Source: Haladaptatus sp. DYF46 (GTDB lineage: Archaea; Halobacteriota; Halobacteria; Halobacteriales; Haladaptataceae). From it: 64,000 nt of DNA. The stretch covers positions 1 to 64,000 of the forward strand of contig NZ_JAJFAY010000008.1 of NCBI RefSeq assembly GCF_021083305.1, written 5' to 3'. The position numbers and the translations under genes were made by a program. Under the pieces are notes generated by a model. The model was not told the DNA's origin and did not search any database. It worked only from the letters and a program-made list of their open reading frames with translations. Position 1 is the stretch's first letter, and every line of letters starts with the position of its first letter. Shown piece after piece: positions 24,015-32,519 of this stretch.

Positions 24015-24464
24015 TCACTTTGGGAAGTGGATATCAGCAGGCACACGAGTCAGCCCGAGCGTCGTGAAATCCCGATCAAAGGCAAAGATATGGTCAATCT
24101 CATATTCACGTGCAAGCACCGCACTCGTGTGATCGACAAACGAGATCTGCTGGTCGTCATAGCGCTCGAACTCATCACACGCCGCAGCAAACACACCCTC
24201 TCCAACGGGAAGAATATTGAAACTCTCCGAGCGCCGAATCGTCTGAAGTACTTCAACCGCCGTCTTGTGGTTGACCTTTCGACTGGTGAGCGTGGCTAAC
24301 TCCGACAACACATACCGACTCGTGAACAACGGCTGATACGGAATTGCTTCACGGCGAAGCGCATCGAACACGGATTGAGCAGTCTCGTGCCGCCCAGCAC
24401 GAGTGTTTACCCACGCAAAGAATGCCCCTGTATCGATGAACAAGGGCTGTGGCTGCTCACTCAT
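24015..24464 (-). CDS. VapC-like PIN-domain toxin
   Basis: Protein of 149 aa from MSEQPQP (an ATG at 24470 is also in frame). PIN acidic residues are visible as D11 in PLFIDTGAFFAW, Glu in YVLSELATL, and D in SFVDHTSAVLA; a final FAFDRDFTTLG is the last strand. Such proteins are site-specific RNases. It overlaps the upstream winged-helix gene by 8-14 nt and so is translated with it. The pair belongs to the PIN plus winged-helix type of toxin/antitoxin system common in haloarchaea. Confidence 0.8.
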   Translation of the reverse strand: MSEQPQPLFIDTGAFFAWVNTRAGRHETAQSVFDALRREAIPYQPLFTSRYVLSELATLTSRKVNHKTAVEVLQTIRRSESFNILPVGEGVFAAACDEFERYDDQQISFVDHTSAVLAREYEIDHIFAFDRDFTTLGLTRVPADIHFPK

Positions 24465-24810
24465 CGCCACCGTAGAGAATATCGTCGATCTCGTCTTCCT
24501 CGACCGGCTCTCCAGCAGCTGGCTTCAGCGACCAAAACGGATCGTCTGCATTGATCCCGCTCGGTTCCGCTGCATCTTCGTCGATCCACCAAATGACTGC
24601 CCCCGCACCAACCTTCCGACGTTCGATCAGTCCCTGCTCATGTAGTTGAACGAGTTTTTGTCGGGCTGCTTCCGACGAGCAATCCAGTCGCTCACTCAGT
24701 TCCTTCGCCGTCACAACCGGGTCACTAGCTTCACGCATCGCCCGAAGGACGGCGTCGAGGGTGAGTGTCTGGACGTATCGACCAGTATCTCGGTTCCGTT
24801 CTCGGCTCAT
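24457..24810 (-). CDS. Winged-helix partner of the VapC-like toxin
   Basis: Protein of 117 aa. The disordered start MSRERNRDTGRYVQ is followed by the winged helix: LDAVLRAMREASDPVVTAKEL, SERLDCSSEAARQKLVQLHE, then the wing AVIWWIDED and an acidic C-terminal tail (VEEDEIDDILYGG) that may bind the toxin. Same layout as the regulator at 4143, and like it divergent from a SWIM gene. The start is at MSRERN, since an upstream ATG (24879) lies inside the operator. Likely autorepressor via the two palindromes upstream. Confidence 0.75.
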   Translation of the reverse strand: MSRERNRDTGRYVQTLTLDAVLRAMREASDPVVTAKELSERLDCSSEAARQKLVQLHEQGLIERRKVGAGAVIWWIDEDAAEPSGINADDPFWSLKPAAGEPVEEDEIDDILYGGDE

Positions 24811-24840
24811 ATCTGTCTGTAGTATTTCGACCGTCGTAAG

Positions 24841-24862
24841 CCTATTGGTGCGAAGCAATAGG
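24841..24862. promoter_or_regulatory. Operator 1 between winged-helix and SWIM copy B
   Basis: Perfect 7-bp arms CCTATTG / CAATAGG around the centre GTGCGAAG. It shares the arm-centre-arm plan with the second operator (centre GTGCGTAT). Confidence 0.6.
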
Positions 24863-24872
24863 ACAACCTTTA

Positions 24873-24900
24873 TTACCATTTGGTGCGTATCAATTGGTAA
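24873..24900. promoter_or_regulatory. Operator 2 directly before the SWIM copy B leader
   Basis: Arms TTACCATTTG and CAATTGGTAA (9 of 10 matching when inverted) around the centre GTGCGTAT. A TATA-like TTTATTA at 24869-24875 precedes it, and the folded leader starts at 24901, so a bound regulator would cover the start site. Confidence 0.6.
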
Positions 24901-24968
24901 GGAAGAACGGTGCCCTCGGGCGTGTATAGAAACGCGCCGGGTGCTCTAACACCCGGCACCGGTCTTCC
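24901..24968 (+). ncRNA. Structured 5' leader of the SWIM gene, copy B
   Basis: The outer stem joins 24901-24914 (GGAAGAACGGTGCC) to 24955-24968 (GGCACCGGTCTTCC), paired except for one A-G mismatch at the seventh position, where copy A also has a purine-purine mismatch. A first inner hairpin is at 24918-24938 (GGGCGT/ACGCGCC with one bulge). A second at 24936-24957 is GCCGGGTG/CACCCGGC with a 6-nt loop. Same architecture as copy A but with almost entirely different stem bases. It ends 20 nt before the ATG. Confidence 0.65.
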
Positions 24969-24988
24969 GAAACCTACGCTGAAAGACC

Positions 24989-25378
24989 ATGAGTACAAAA
25001 CAATCCGCAGCCCTTGAAGCTGACGAGACGGCACAGAAACGCGCACAGTGGGAACAGTTTTCTTTCGACGTCGATGCCCCCGGACTCGTTGAAGTCACCA
25101 ACGAGAGCTACGAGAATCCCGCAGAGCACCAGTACACAGTCTCCATCGACGACGTGACCGAGGAACTGATGGCGTGTACCTGCCCACACCACATCCACCG
25201 AGACGCATTCTGCAAACACATGGCCGCCGTCGAAAACGCAACTGACGACGGGACGCTCGACGCCTTCCCGTCAGAGGACGAAGACAATGCCGAACCCGAA
25301 GACTGCGACTGTGACGGCCTCGGTGACTTCCCGTGCTGGCCATGCGTGAGGACGGGACGGAAAGAACTGCCGAACTAA
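24989..25378 (+). CDS. SWIM zinc-finger protein, copy B (intact)
   Basis: Protein of 129 aa, a close paralogue of copy A. The SWIM site is CTCPHHIHRDAFCKH, and the C-terminal knuckle is CDCDG...CWPC ending GRKELPN. The N-terminus MSTKQSAALEADETAQK matches copy A. It is divergent from the winged-helix/VapC pair, and its mRNA should begin with the folded leader. Nothing SprT-like follows, so this copy appears to have lost the downstream gene entirely. Confidence 0.85.
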   Translation: MSTKQSAALEADETAQKRAQWEQFSFDVDAPGLVEVTNESYENPAEHQYTVSIDDVTEELMACTCPHHIHRDAFCKHMAAVENATDDGTLDAFPSEDEDNAEPEDCDCDGLGDFPCWPCVRTGRKELPN

Positions 25379-25546
25379 TCACCGCTTCGACCCTTTTAAT
25401 TGCTACTTCGGCGTGTAATACAGAGTGATCAGTATCCCAAGCTGGCAATGATTGGCTAACCGTTACAGAAGAGAGCTAGTCCATGTTCGTCGCCCAGCGC
25501 ATCTAAGACGATTAGGGTGGAACAGATACCCATAGAGAGGAATGCT

Positions 25547-26101
25547 ATGGATCACCAAGTGCTGTTCATTCATGGTGCTGGAGGATACGAAGAAGATGAA
25601 AAACTCGCAGTTGATCTCCAGGATGTATTGGGGGCTGCATACGAGGTGCAGTATCCACAGATGCCAAATGAAGATAATCTCGAATACGAGGCATGGAAAC
25701 AGCAGATCCTAACGGAACTTGCTGCATTAGATGATGCGGTGATTCTTCTCGGACACTCTTTGGGCGGTTCGATTCTGTTAAAATGTCTTTCCGAAGAGAA
25801 GATAGACGTGCCTATCGCTGGTCTATTCCTTATCGCATTGCCTTTCTGGGGTACTGAAGGGTGGAAAGTTAGCGAGTACGAACCAGAGAAAAACGTTGCG
25901 TCGAAGCTCCCAAGTGAACTACCCCTGTTTTTTTACCACAGCCGAGACGATGAAATAGTTCCGTTTTCCCACCTCGCACTGTACGCGGAAAAGGTTCCGC
26001 AGGCAACCATTCACGAGTGTGATACCGGTGGACATCAGTTCAACAACGATTTGTCTGTCGTTGCTCGGGACATCAAACGACTGGAAACGAAGAACCCATA
26101 G
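25547..26101 (+). CDS. Alpha/beta hydrolase (RBBP9/YdeN-like serine hydrolase)
   Basis: Protein of 184 aa. The HGAGG oxyanion loop near the start (VLFIHGAGGYEED), the nucleophile elbow GHSLGGS, an Asp region YHSRDDEIVPF and the His in DTGGHQFNND make a complete catalytic triad. This resembles the small RBBP9/YdeN hydrolase group. The start at MDHQVLF is chosen because the upstream 10 codons lack coding character. Soluble; the substrate is unknown. It is a single gene. Confidence 0.8.
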   Translation: MDHQVLFIHGAGGYEEDEKLAVDLQDVLGAAYEVQYPQMPNEDNLEYEAWKQQILTELAALDDAVILLGHSLGGSILLKCLSEEKIDVPIAGLFLIALPFWGTEGWKVSEYEPEKNVASKLPSELPLFFYHSRDDEIVPFSHLALYAEKVPQATIHECDTGGHQFNNDLSVVARDIKRLETKNP

Positions 26102-26204
26102 CGAGATGAACAACTGCCTCTTCCGCTTCAATGTTCAACCTTCGATCTGACCGGAATTCCCATATTGGGCGATCAAACCAACTTATGAGAGGAATCTTGT
26201 CTAT

Positions 26205-26756
26205 CTACCCCAGTGAAATCGTTCGATCGGCCCATTCATGAAGGATCTTGAGAGCCTCATGTTCGCAACGCGAGACTGGATCGTCTGTCCCGAGTTCATT
26301 GCTCTCAAAAGCGTTCATCACTACGCATTCTGCGTCTGCACAATAGGTCGTGAACTTTTGAAGATCAGATCTCGCGTGCTGAAACGGTATGGTAGAATCA
26401 TTGACGAACACAACTCGGGGTTCGGGAGCCTCATCGAGAATTCGTTCCGTTCGCTCGGCGTTATCGCTGGCGAGTGCGACCATCTCTTCTTCAGTCTTGC
26501 CTTCCGATCGCGGGGCATTCGCATCGAGGACACCGTACCATACTCGATCAGGAATCGTCGTAAAGCGGTCGAGCCTGCCGCCGAGCACCCATCCGTCGCG
26601 TTCGACCTCGGGTGCGAATTCTAAGACGACTACGCCCTCGGTACCCTTCCGTTCGATCCAAGCATCGAGCGTTTGGGCGGTGAGACGGGTCTTCCCAGTC
26701 TGAGAAGGGCCGACAATCAGGGTCGAACCGGAGAGTGGGTACGGCAGGTCGGTCAT
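26205..26756 (-). CDS. P-loop NTPase, last gene of the thiamine-salvage-like operon
   Basis: Protein of 183 aa. Walker A GPSQTGKT is near the N-terminus (residues 16-23), and a Walker-B-like strand RVVFVNDST lies in the middle. It is soluble. The start overlaps the Nramp-like stop by 4 nt (ATGA), giving strong coupling to the transporter. The family is not recognised; it may act as a kinase or as a regulatory ATPase of the transporter. Confidence 0.7.
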   Translation of the reverse strand: MTDLPYPLSGSTLIVGPSQTGKTRLTAQTLDAWIERKGTEGVVVLEFAPEVERDGWVLGGRLDRFTTIPDRVWYGVLDANAPRSEGKTEEEMVALASDNAERTERILDEAPEPRVVFVNDSTIPFQHARSDLQKFTTYCADAECVVMNAFESNELGTDDPVSRCEHEALKILHEWADRTISLG

Positions 26757-28078
26757 ATGATGGCTGTCTCTTCACGGGCATATTTCCCTAGGAGGACGAG
26801 AGTCGCGATCCCGAGGATGACGGCAAACGCTAGGACGATTCCCGACGCCGAATCGATGCCGCCTGCAATCTGTTCGCGAACGAAGTTCACTGCAAGCGCC
26901 CCCGAAACGAGAAGTAAGGCGAGTCCCCCACTGTTGGCGAGCGTCGAGTTCGACTCTGGCACTGCCTTGGAGTTCAGGAGGTAAAGGACGATGGCGAGAG
27001 CGAACGGCGTTCCAACTGTACCAAGCGCAAGGACGAGCACGAGCTGGCCGATAACTTCCCCACCGATGAAGGCACCGGGAGCAGACAGCAGCGCGAATGC
27101 GGCGAGGAGTGTCCGATACCGCGAGTCTTCGACCGTCGTGTTCCAGCCGAGTTTATCAGCGACGAGGAACGGTGGGACGATCGTGTTCCCACCGAGCGTT
27201 GAGACTGCCGCACCACCAAGCCCAAGGAGGAAAAGCCACTTGGCGCTCGATCCGACAAGCGGGCCGAGAGCCTGTGCCGCGCTCACGGTCGTCAGGTTGG
27301 GATCGGTGAGCACACTGGCAGTAACGAGGAAGATCGCAACGCTGTAAATGCCAAACGCGACGAGCATCGAGGCGATGATATCGAAGGTCGCGAGGCTGTA
27401 CTCACGGTCAGTCCACCCGCGAGCGTGCATTGTGTAGGAATGCATCGTGATCAGTGTAATGTGAACCGCACCGCCGAGGATGCCCGCGGCCACAACCGCA
27501 CTGCCGGAGGGAAGTGACGGAGAAAGTCCCCGAACGGCACTCCCTGGGTCGATTGGAACGACGGAAAGGGATGCGACGAACGCGAGGACGACCGCGGTAA
27601 CGAGGATCTTCGCAACAAATTCGATGAAACGATACCCTCGCCCGGCGAGACCGACGGCGAGAACCAGCGCCCAGATACCCCCCCATATTCTGGCGTCGAT
27701 TCCCGTTATCGTCGACGAGACTGAAGCGACGGTGTTCATGATCACGAGCTGTGCGACACCAGCTGCAATCACCACATCGATGACGAGAATCCATGCCCAC
27801 CACTCCCCGAGATACTCCTCGACGATACCCACGATTCCCCGCTCGGTGAGGAGTCCCAATCGCATTGCGAGATACTGCGCTAGTGCACCTGCGACCGCAG
27901 AGAGAATCACAACCCAAAGCAGGGCGTAGTTGAAGCGTGCACCCGCAGTGAGTAGACTTGCCATCGTCGCCGGCCCTGCGGCGATCGCCCCGGCAACCCA
28001 CGATGGGCCCATCTCACGGAGGTAGTCGCGGACTGCTCCGTCCTCCGCGGTGGTCACGGTAGTCGGTGTCTCGCTCAT
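26753..28078 (-). CDS. Nramp-like transporter lacking the usual metal-site motifs
   Basis: Protein of 441 aa with about 11 membrane helices and the Nramp/APC-type layout (MGPSWVAGAIAAGPATMASLL at the first helix). Metal-transporting Nramp proteins have DPGN in helix 1 and MPH in helix 6. Here the corresponding segments read AAGPATMAS and GAVHITLITMHSY, so both metal motifs are replaced. Its place in an operon with two TenA proteins and an SSS symporter suggests a thiamine-related organic substrate, but this is inference. Overlaps the next gene by 4 nt. Confidence 0.75.
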   Translation of the reverse strand: MSETPTTVTTAEDGAVRDYLREMGPSWVAGAIAAGPATMASLLTAGARFNYALLWVVILSAVAGALAQYLAMRLGLLTERGIVGIVEEYLGEWWAWILVIDVVIAAGVAQLVIMNTVASVSSTITGIDARIWGGIWALVLAVGLAGRGYRFIEFVAKILVTAVVLAFVASLSVVPIDPGSAVRGLSPSLPSGSAVVAAGILGGAVHITLITMHSYTMHARGWTDREYSLATFDIIASMLVAFGIYSVAIFLVTASVLTDPNLTTVSAAQALGPLVGSSAKWLFLLGLGGAAVSTLGGNTIVPPFLVADKLGWNTTVEDSRYRTLLAAFALLSAPGAFIGGEVIGQLVLVLALGTVGTPFALAIVLYLLNSKAVPESNSTLANSGGLALLLVSGALAVNFVREQIAGGIDSASGIVLAFAVILGIATLVLLGKYAREETAII

Positions 28079-28171
28079 ATCTTGGTGATATTACCGGAGA
28101 ATAAAATACATACCGACTCTACGGACCGAGCAGGCCGATTGTCTCGAAGTGTGATCCCAAGCGGTTCATCC

Positions 28172-28291
28172 TCACTCTGACTGACGGATATCCCTAGTAA
28201 TTACGGCTACCTCGTAGCAGAACACGAGGAGAACGCCGAGAAGACTTCCCCAGAGAACGACCGCGAAAACCATCAGACCAATGACTGCCAT
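28172..28291 (-). CDS. Small accessory protein of the SSS symporter
   Basis: Protein of 39 aa, MAVIGLMVFAVVLWGSLLGV then LLVFCYEVAVI and a short charged tail: one or two membrane segments. Its ATG overlaps the symporter stop by one base (TAATG). Tiny accessory proteins next to archaeal SSS symporters are a known arrangement. Too short for usual gene finders. Confidence 0.6.
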   Translation of the reverse strand: MAVIGLMVFAVVLWGSLLGVLLVFCYEVAVITRDIRQSE

Positions 28292-29856
28292 TACTTACTC
28301 ACCTCCACGTCAGTGTCCGTGTCCACCGGCAAACCGCCATCGGTTGCCGGTTCGTCGAATCTGCGAATCTCGTGGGAGAGTCGAGCTAAGTCGAACTCTT
28401 CGCTCGAAAATCGTGCGATAATCAACGTTAGCCCAGTCGAGATGAGAAACGCGCCGGCGAAGGGAATCAGATACGTCGTGTCGGCCGCTGGGAGAGCATC
28501 TCCGAGCAACGAATCCAATACCTCGTGGAGACCGAACGGAAAGGGGAAGTAAGCGCTCCCGGCCGCGAGTCCAGCGAGACTGCTCAGGAGGGCTCCCGTA
28601 CCCGAGAGACGGCCACTAAACAGGCCGTAGACGAGCGGGAAGCCGACGGCGGCACCGAGGAGGTCGGCAACGAAAAAGAGGCGAAGGACACTCTGAGCGC
28701 GAAGGCTCACCGCGATTGCGGCGACCGCAATGACCACGGTAAACGCCCGCGCACTGAATCGCAGGGTTCGGTCGTCCGGGTTTTCGAGCAACCGCGGGAG
28801 ATCGGCCGTCACGAGGCTCGACAACGCATTGAACAGAGTGTCGGCTGTGCTCATCACCAACACGAGCGCTAGCAAGAGGACGCTGAGGACGACCCATTCT
28901 GCGACGGTGCCCTCGAGCAGAACGAAAAAGGCAATTCCAGCGTTATAATTCTCACTGCCGAATTGAGTGACGATATCGGCACTGCCGACTGCGATGACGC
29001 CGAGGAGCGTGGCCAAGAGGAGAACTAAGCCGTTGGCGACGGTCGCGGTGCGGAACCCTCGCTCAACCGTGTCGGATCCGCTAGCGGCGTAAATACGCTG
29101 CCACCACGTTTGATTGATGAGTTCCGCGCCGAGGATCGCGAAAACCAGCGCAGCGCCGAACCTGATCCCTGGAACGAACCCGGGATCAAGGAGCGTGGAG
29201 TCGGCAGACACGATCCCCTCGTAAACGCCGCCGGTTCCGCCGAGCACGAGTACGACCGTGACGATGCTCGCGACGAGTAGTGGGAGGATCAACAACATCT
29301 GTATCGTGTCGGTGACGATGCTCGCCCGGAGGCCACCGTAACCGGTGTACAGCAGGACAAATCCACCGACGAGAACCGCCGTCTGCCATTGAGGAACTCC
29401 CGCTACGTGGTGGAGCGCCAGCGAAATTCCGGTCAGCTCCGCGGCGAGGAACACGAACATATAAAGGACGCTGACTGCGATCACGAACGCGTACATCGCA
29501 CCGCCGTACCGCGCGTAGGCGTATTCGGTGAGCGAATGACCTTCCGGAATCACCTCGCGGATCCGCGGGCCGAGCTTCGAGTATGCGAGCATCGGAATGG
29601 CCTCACCGACCCCGTAGCCTACCACGGCCGCGATTCCGTAGAGGGCGCCAGCCTCTGGGGCCGAGAGCAGAATCCAGACACCCATGACCGAGGCGATGAG
29701 CGTGGCTGACGTCCGCCCTTCCCCAGTTGAATCGCGTGCAGTGATGAGATCCTCTACGGACTCGACCCTCCCATGCGAGAACCAAACCCCAATCCCGGTA
29801 AAGACCGCAAGCGTCGCGATCGTCAGTCCAAGCGCCACGGCAGAACTCACCATCAC
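28291..29856 (-). CDS. Sodium:solute symporter (SSS/PanF-like)
   Basis: Protein of 521 aa with about 13 membrane helices and the SSS fold. The segment TGYGGLRASIVTDTIQMLLI is a typical family motif (helix 5 region). The gene lies between TenA and the small accessory protein, with 4-nt and 1-nt overlaps. PanF-like symporters in tenA neighbourhoods have been proposed as thiamine-precursor transporters (the ThiV idea), so uptake of HMP or a related pyrimidine is a reasonable inference, not shown. Confidence 0.8.
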   Translation of the reverse strand: MMVSSAVALGLTIATLAVFTGIGVWFSHGRVESVEDLITARDSTGEGRTSATLIASVMGVWILLSAPEAGALYGIAAVVGYGVGEAIPMLAYSKLGPRIREVIPEGHSLTEYAYARYGGAMYAFVIAVSVLYMFVFLAAELTGISLALHHVAGVPQWQTAVLVGGFVLLYTGYGGLRASIVTDTIQMLLILPLLVASIVTVVLVLGGTGGVYEGIVSADSTLLDPGFVPGIRFGAALVFAILGAELINQTWWQRIYAASGSDTVERGFRTATVANGLVLLLATLLGVIAVGSADIVTQFGSENYNAGIAFFVLLEGTVAEWVVLSVLLLALVLVMSTADTLFNALSSLVTADLPRLLENPDDRTLRFSARAFTVVIAVAAIAVSLRAQSVLRLFFVADLLGAAVGFPLVYGLFSGRLSGTGALLSSLAGLAAGSAYFPFPFGLHEVLDSLLGDALPAADTTYLIPFAGAFLISTGLTLIIARFSSEEFDLARLSHEIRRFDEPATDGGLPVDTDTDVEVSK

Positions 29857-30605
29857 TTCTCGCCCCCTTCGACGTCCATCGCACCGTCGGGGTCGTATGC
29901 CGTCTCAAAAAAGGCGATCTCTAGCGAGACCGTTCGCCGGAAGAATCGTTCGATACGTCGCCGACGACGGGGTGAGGCGGCCTCGCCTTCTTGATCGAGT
30001 TCGTCGCGGAGCCACGACACAAAGGTCTCGAACCCCTCGTTGGCGTGGAGGTCGATCCACTCCGCAAGGTAAAATCTCGAGGGCGACTCGCCTTCAACGG
30101 TATTGGCCCACTCCAAGTAGATCCACTCCGCGGGAAGGAGAACCGCGAGCGTCTCGGCATACCCGCCTTCCCTCGCGGCCCGCTCTAAGAGATCCTCGAA
30201 CGCCTGCGTTTCGTGGGTTAATTCGGAATCAGCGTACTCAGCTTCTGGAACGTCGAGTGCCTCGAAGGAGCGCTCGAAGTAGTCGTTCTCGTCGGCGGTC
30301 AGCGTCCCGAGAAAATCGACGAGTCGTGACTTCGATTCCATAGTTGGTGCGTCTCCAACGGCATGTCCGAAGACCCCGACAAGCGTCCCGACGAAGGCGT
30401 AGTCCTGTACTAGATACCGCCGGAAGACCTCATCGTCGAGGTCGTCGGTTCCCAGTTCGCGTGTGAACCGATGGGACGTCGCGTCCGACCATTCCGGTTG
30501 CGCACGTTCGCGAAGCCAGTCGGTGAATCCGGCCGTCTCATGTGCCTCGGCGTACTCCTCGAAGCTGCCCGGTTGACTTTCGACGTCTGCATCGCAGCGG
30601 GTCAT
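29853..30605 (-). CDS. tenA: TenA-family protein without the catalytic cysteine (TenA_E type)
   Basis: Protein of 250 aa, all-helical TenA fold. At the position where classical TenA has Cys (LLPC), it has Ala: VLLPAEWIYLEWANT, which is typical of the TenA_E subclass. Such proteins act on pyrimidine salvage intermediates rather than cleaving thiamine through Cys. The start at MTRCDAD gives an ATGA overlap with the upstream tenA, and the stop overlaps the symporter start by 4 nt. The first 25 residues and the charged C-terminal tail lie outside the fold. Confidence 0.8.
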   Translation of the reverse strand: MTRCDADVESQPGSFEEYAEAHETAGFTDWLRERAQPEWSDATSHRFTRELGTDDLDDEVFRRYLVQDYAFVGTLVGVFGHAVGDAPTMESKSRLVDFLGTLTADENDYFERSFEALDVPEAEYADSELTHETQAFEDLLERAAREGGYAETLAVLLPAEWIYLEWANTVEGESPSRFYLAEWIDLHANEGFETFVSWLRDELDQEGEAASPRRRRRIERFFRRTVSLEIAFFETAYDPDGAMDVEGGEK

Positions 30606-31267
30606 ATCGACCATTCCTCCTGTCGCCAGGCGGCGTCCCAGAAGCGGTATTCATAGCGGGCGGACGTTCGAAACAGGTTCCGAAAACGCTCACGCTCGAC
30701 CTCGTTTTTATCCCTGGCCACGTCGTCCATCAACTCCTTGCACCACGTCGTGAGTTCCGTGAACTCATCGCCTGCGTACATCTCAATCCACGAAGCGTAC
30801 CGGTCATCGTCCGGAAATCCCCTCTCTGCGAGTCGCTTCCCTGTCTCGTTGAAGCCCCACATACAGGGCAAGAGTGCAGCCACGAGATCACCGAACGTCC
30901 CCGTTGTCGCGATGCGCACGAGGAAGTCAGTGTACGCTCTCGTAGTGGGTGACGGATCCGTAGTCTCCAGATCGCTTTCTGTGATGCCGAACTCGGCCGC
31001 GTACTCGCGATGTAGATCCATCTCGGTGTTAATCGTCGAATCGAGGAGCTCGGCGAATGTACCCATCCGTTCGAGATCAGGCGCCTTCGTCGCACCGTGG
31101 GCGAACACTCGTGCGTAGTCAATCAAGTAGATGTAGTCTTGCCTGACCCAATACCTAAATGGCTCTTCATCAAGGGTTCCCGCCCCTAACTCCTCAACTA
31201 TCGGATGCGCCACGATGGCATCCCAGATCGGGTCGGCCACTGTTTCGAGATCGCTGCTGAAGCTCAT
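30602..31267 (-). CDS. tenA: TenA-family thiaminase II (TenA_C type)
   Basis: Protein of 221 aa, first gene of the operon. Helical TenA fold with the nucleophile in AALLPCMWGFNETG and the Glu-containing C-terminal helix (RTSARYEYRFWDAAW). TenA hydrolyses aminopyrimidine from degraded thiamine to give HMP for salvage. The start at MSFSSDL is chosen because an AATATAA-like box lies about 25 nt upstream, giving a leaderless promoter; the longer frame upstream overlaps a SWIM remnant on the other strand. Confidence 0.85.
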   Translation of the reverse strand: MSFSSDLETVADPIWDAIVAHPIVEELGAGTLDEEPFRYWVRQDYIYLIDYARVFAHGATKAPDLERMGTFAELLDSTINTEMDLHREYAAEFGITESDLETTDPSPTTRAYTDFLVRIATTGTFGDLVAALLPCMWGFNETGKRLAERGFPDDDRYASWIEMYAGDEFTELTTWCKELMDDVARDKNEVERERFRNLFRTSARYEYRFWDAAWRQEEWSI

Positions 31268-31370
31268 ACCTAGATATGGGTGTTCCTCTCCAATATAACT
31301 TGGTAATATAATTGAGTGATCTAAAGAGATTTCTTGATTTTTGAAATGTGCATCGGCTGAATAGTTCGTC

Positions 31371-31685
31371 ATCGACGTCGATACCCCCGGACTCGTTGAC
31401 GTCACCAACGAAAGCCACGAGAACCCTACAGAGCACCAATACGTGGTCTCCATCGACGACGTGACCAACGAACTAATGGCCTACACCTGTCCGCACCACG
31501 TCCACCGCAACGCATTCTGCAAGCACATAGCCACCGTCGAAACCGCAACCGACGATGGAACACTCGACGCCTTCCCTTCCGAAGACGACGACGATGCCAA
31601 ACCTGAAGACTGTGACTGCGATAGCCTCGGTGGCTTCCCGTGTTGGCCATGCGTGCGAACGGGACGGACGGAACTGCCGAACTAA
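31371..31685 (+). pseudogene. SWIM gene copy C, decayed
   Basis: Matches copies A and B from IDVDTPG onward but lacks the N-terminus and start codon; a TAG precedes it in frame. The first SWIM cysteine is mutated to Tyr (MAYTCPHHVH instead of MACTC). The C-terminal knuckle CDCDSLGGFPCWPC is kept. It begins about 105 nt upstream of the divergent tenA start, so it may have replaced regulatory DNA there. Confidence 0.8.
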
Positions 31686-31709
31686 CCACCACTTCAGCTG
31701 TTTTTATCC

Positions 31710-31766
31710 ATGACACGCCAATTGACGCTCTCACAAATCACCGACCAGCGAACGCTCTCGGTGAGG
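31710..31766 (+). pseudogene. Fragment of an SprT-like gene after SWIM copy C
   Basis: ATGACACGCCAATTGACG and the following bases up to about 31766 align to the first 19 codons of the intact SprT gene at 5001. Nothing downstream matches. It marks the end of the duplicated cassette. Confidence 0.65.
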
Positions 31767-31947
31767 TTTGATAGCCCACTTGAACAGTGGCTCTCAGTCA
31801 TCCCTGATTTTCTCGAATATCACCGCTACCTTCTATAGCTACTCGAATTGCCACGCTTGTGCAACGACACTCAGTTAGTCTCGATTATTCAAGAGTATAC
31901 AAACATATATGAGACTTCGCTCCAAACACTGTAGCGAGGTGAAAAGG

Positions 31948-32499
31948 ATGGCTACCCCACCACAGAACAGTGTCGCGTCATGGACCGAGACGATGAGTGC
32001 ACGCGAACGCATCCGCTCAGTGGTTGAAACGCTTCGTGAGCCTCGGTCGACCAATTGGATAAGCGAGCAAGCTGATGCAGCTTGGAGCACGACGAACCAA
32101 GAGCTACAGGACCTTGTTGACCAGGATCGCTTGCGGCGCGTCGAGGTTGGTGACACCACGCTTTATCAGCCGGACTATACTCGGCTACTCTTTGACGAGA
32201 TCCGCACCCTTATCGAAGAGAACGCTCGCGAGGAACTCCGTAGCGAACTAACAGCAATCACCGAGGAAATTGAGGCGTGGCAGGCAACGTATGCTGTTGA
32301 AACGTGGGAAGAACTCGAACAGTCACTCGCGGATAGCGACCTGTCGAGTGCCGAACTCCGCGAACGGCGTGATGTGATCGGATTCTGGCGTGAAAATGAG
32401 CAAGACCGCCAACTCATCAAGCACGCACTGGAGCTCTATTCTGATGTTGAAATAGCTCGTGAGCAGATGACTGACGCAGTTGATCGAGCAACAAGCTAA
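31948..32499 (+). CDS. Winged-helix/coiled-coil protein (DUF7342-like)
   Basis: Protein of 183 aa. A winged helix (RERIRSVVETLREPRSTNWI, SEQADAAWSTTNQELQDL, then a short wing) is followed by a long helical part LRSELTAITEEIEAWQ with conserved WxETW-like segments. This resembles the haloarchaeal DUF7342 group, which occurs as the first gene of two-gene units. The start is at MATPPQNS. The partner gene begins 20 nt downstream. It could be the antitoxin of the pair. Confidence 0.7.
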   Translation: MATPPQNSVASWTETMSARERIRSVVETLREPRSTNWISEQADAAWSTTNQELQDLVDQDRLRRVEVGDTTLYQPDYTRLLFDEIRTLIEENAREELRSELTAITEEIEAWQATYAVETWEELEQSLADSDLSSAELRERRDVIGFWRENEQDRQLIKHALELYSDVEIAREQMTDAVDRATS

Positions 32500-32519
32500 T
32501 TTCTTTCCCTGTATCATCA

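Noticed and set aside
31267..31400. TPP riboswitch before the thiamine-salvage operon
   Set aside because: No CTGAGA-type or second-arm TPP motif is present; the start is preceded by a TATA-like box about 25 nt away, so the mRNA appears leaderless.
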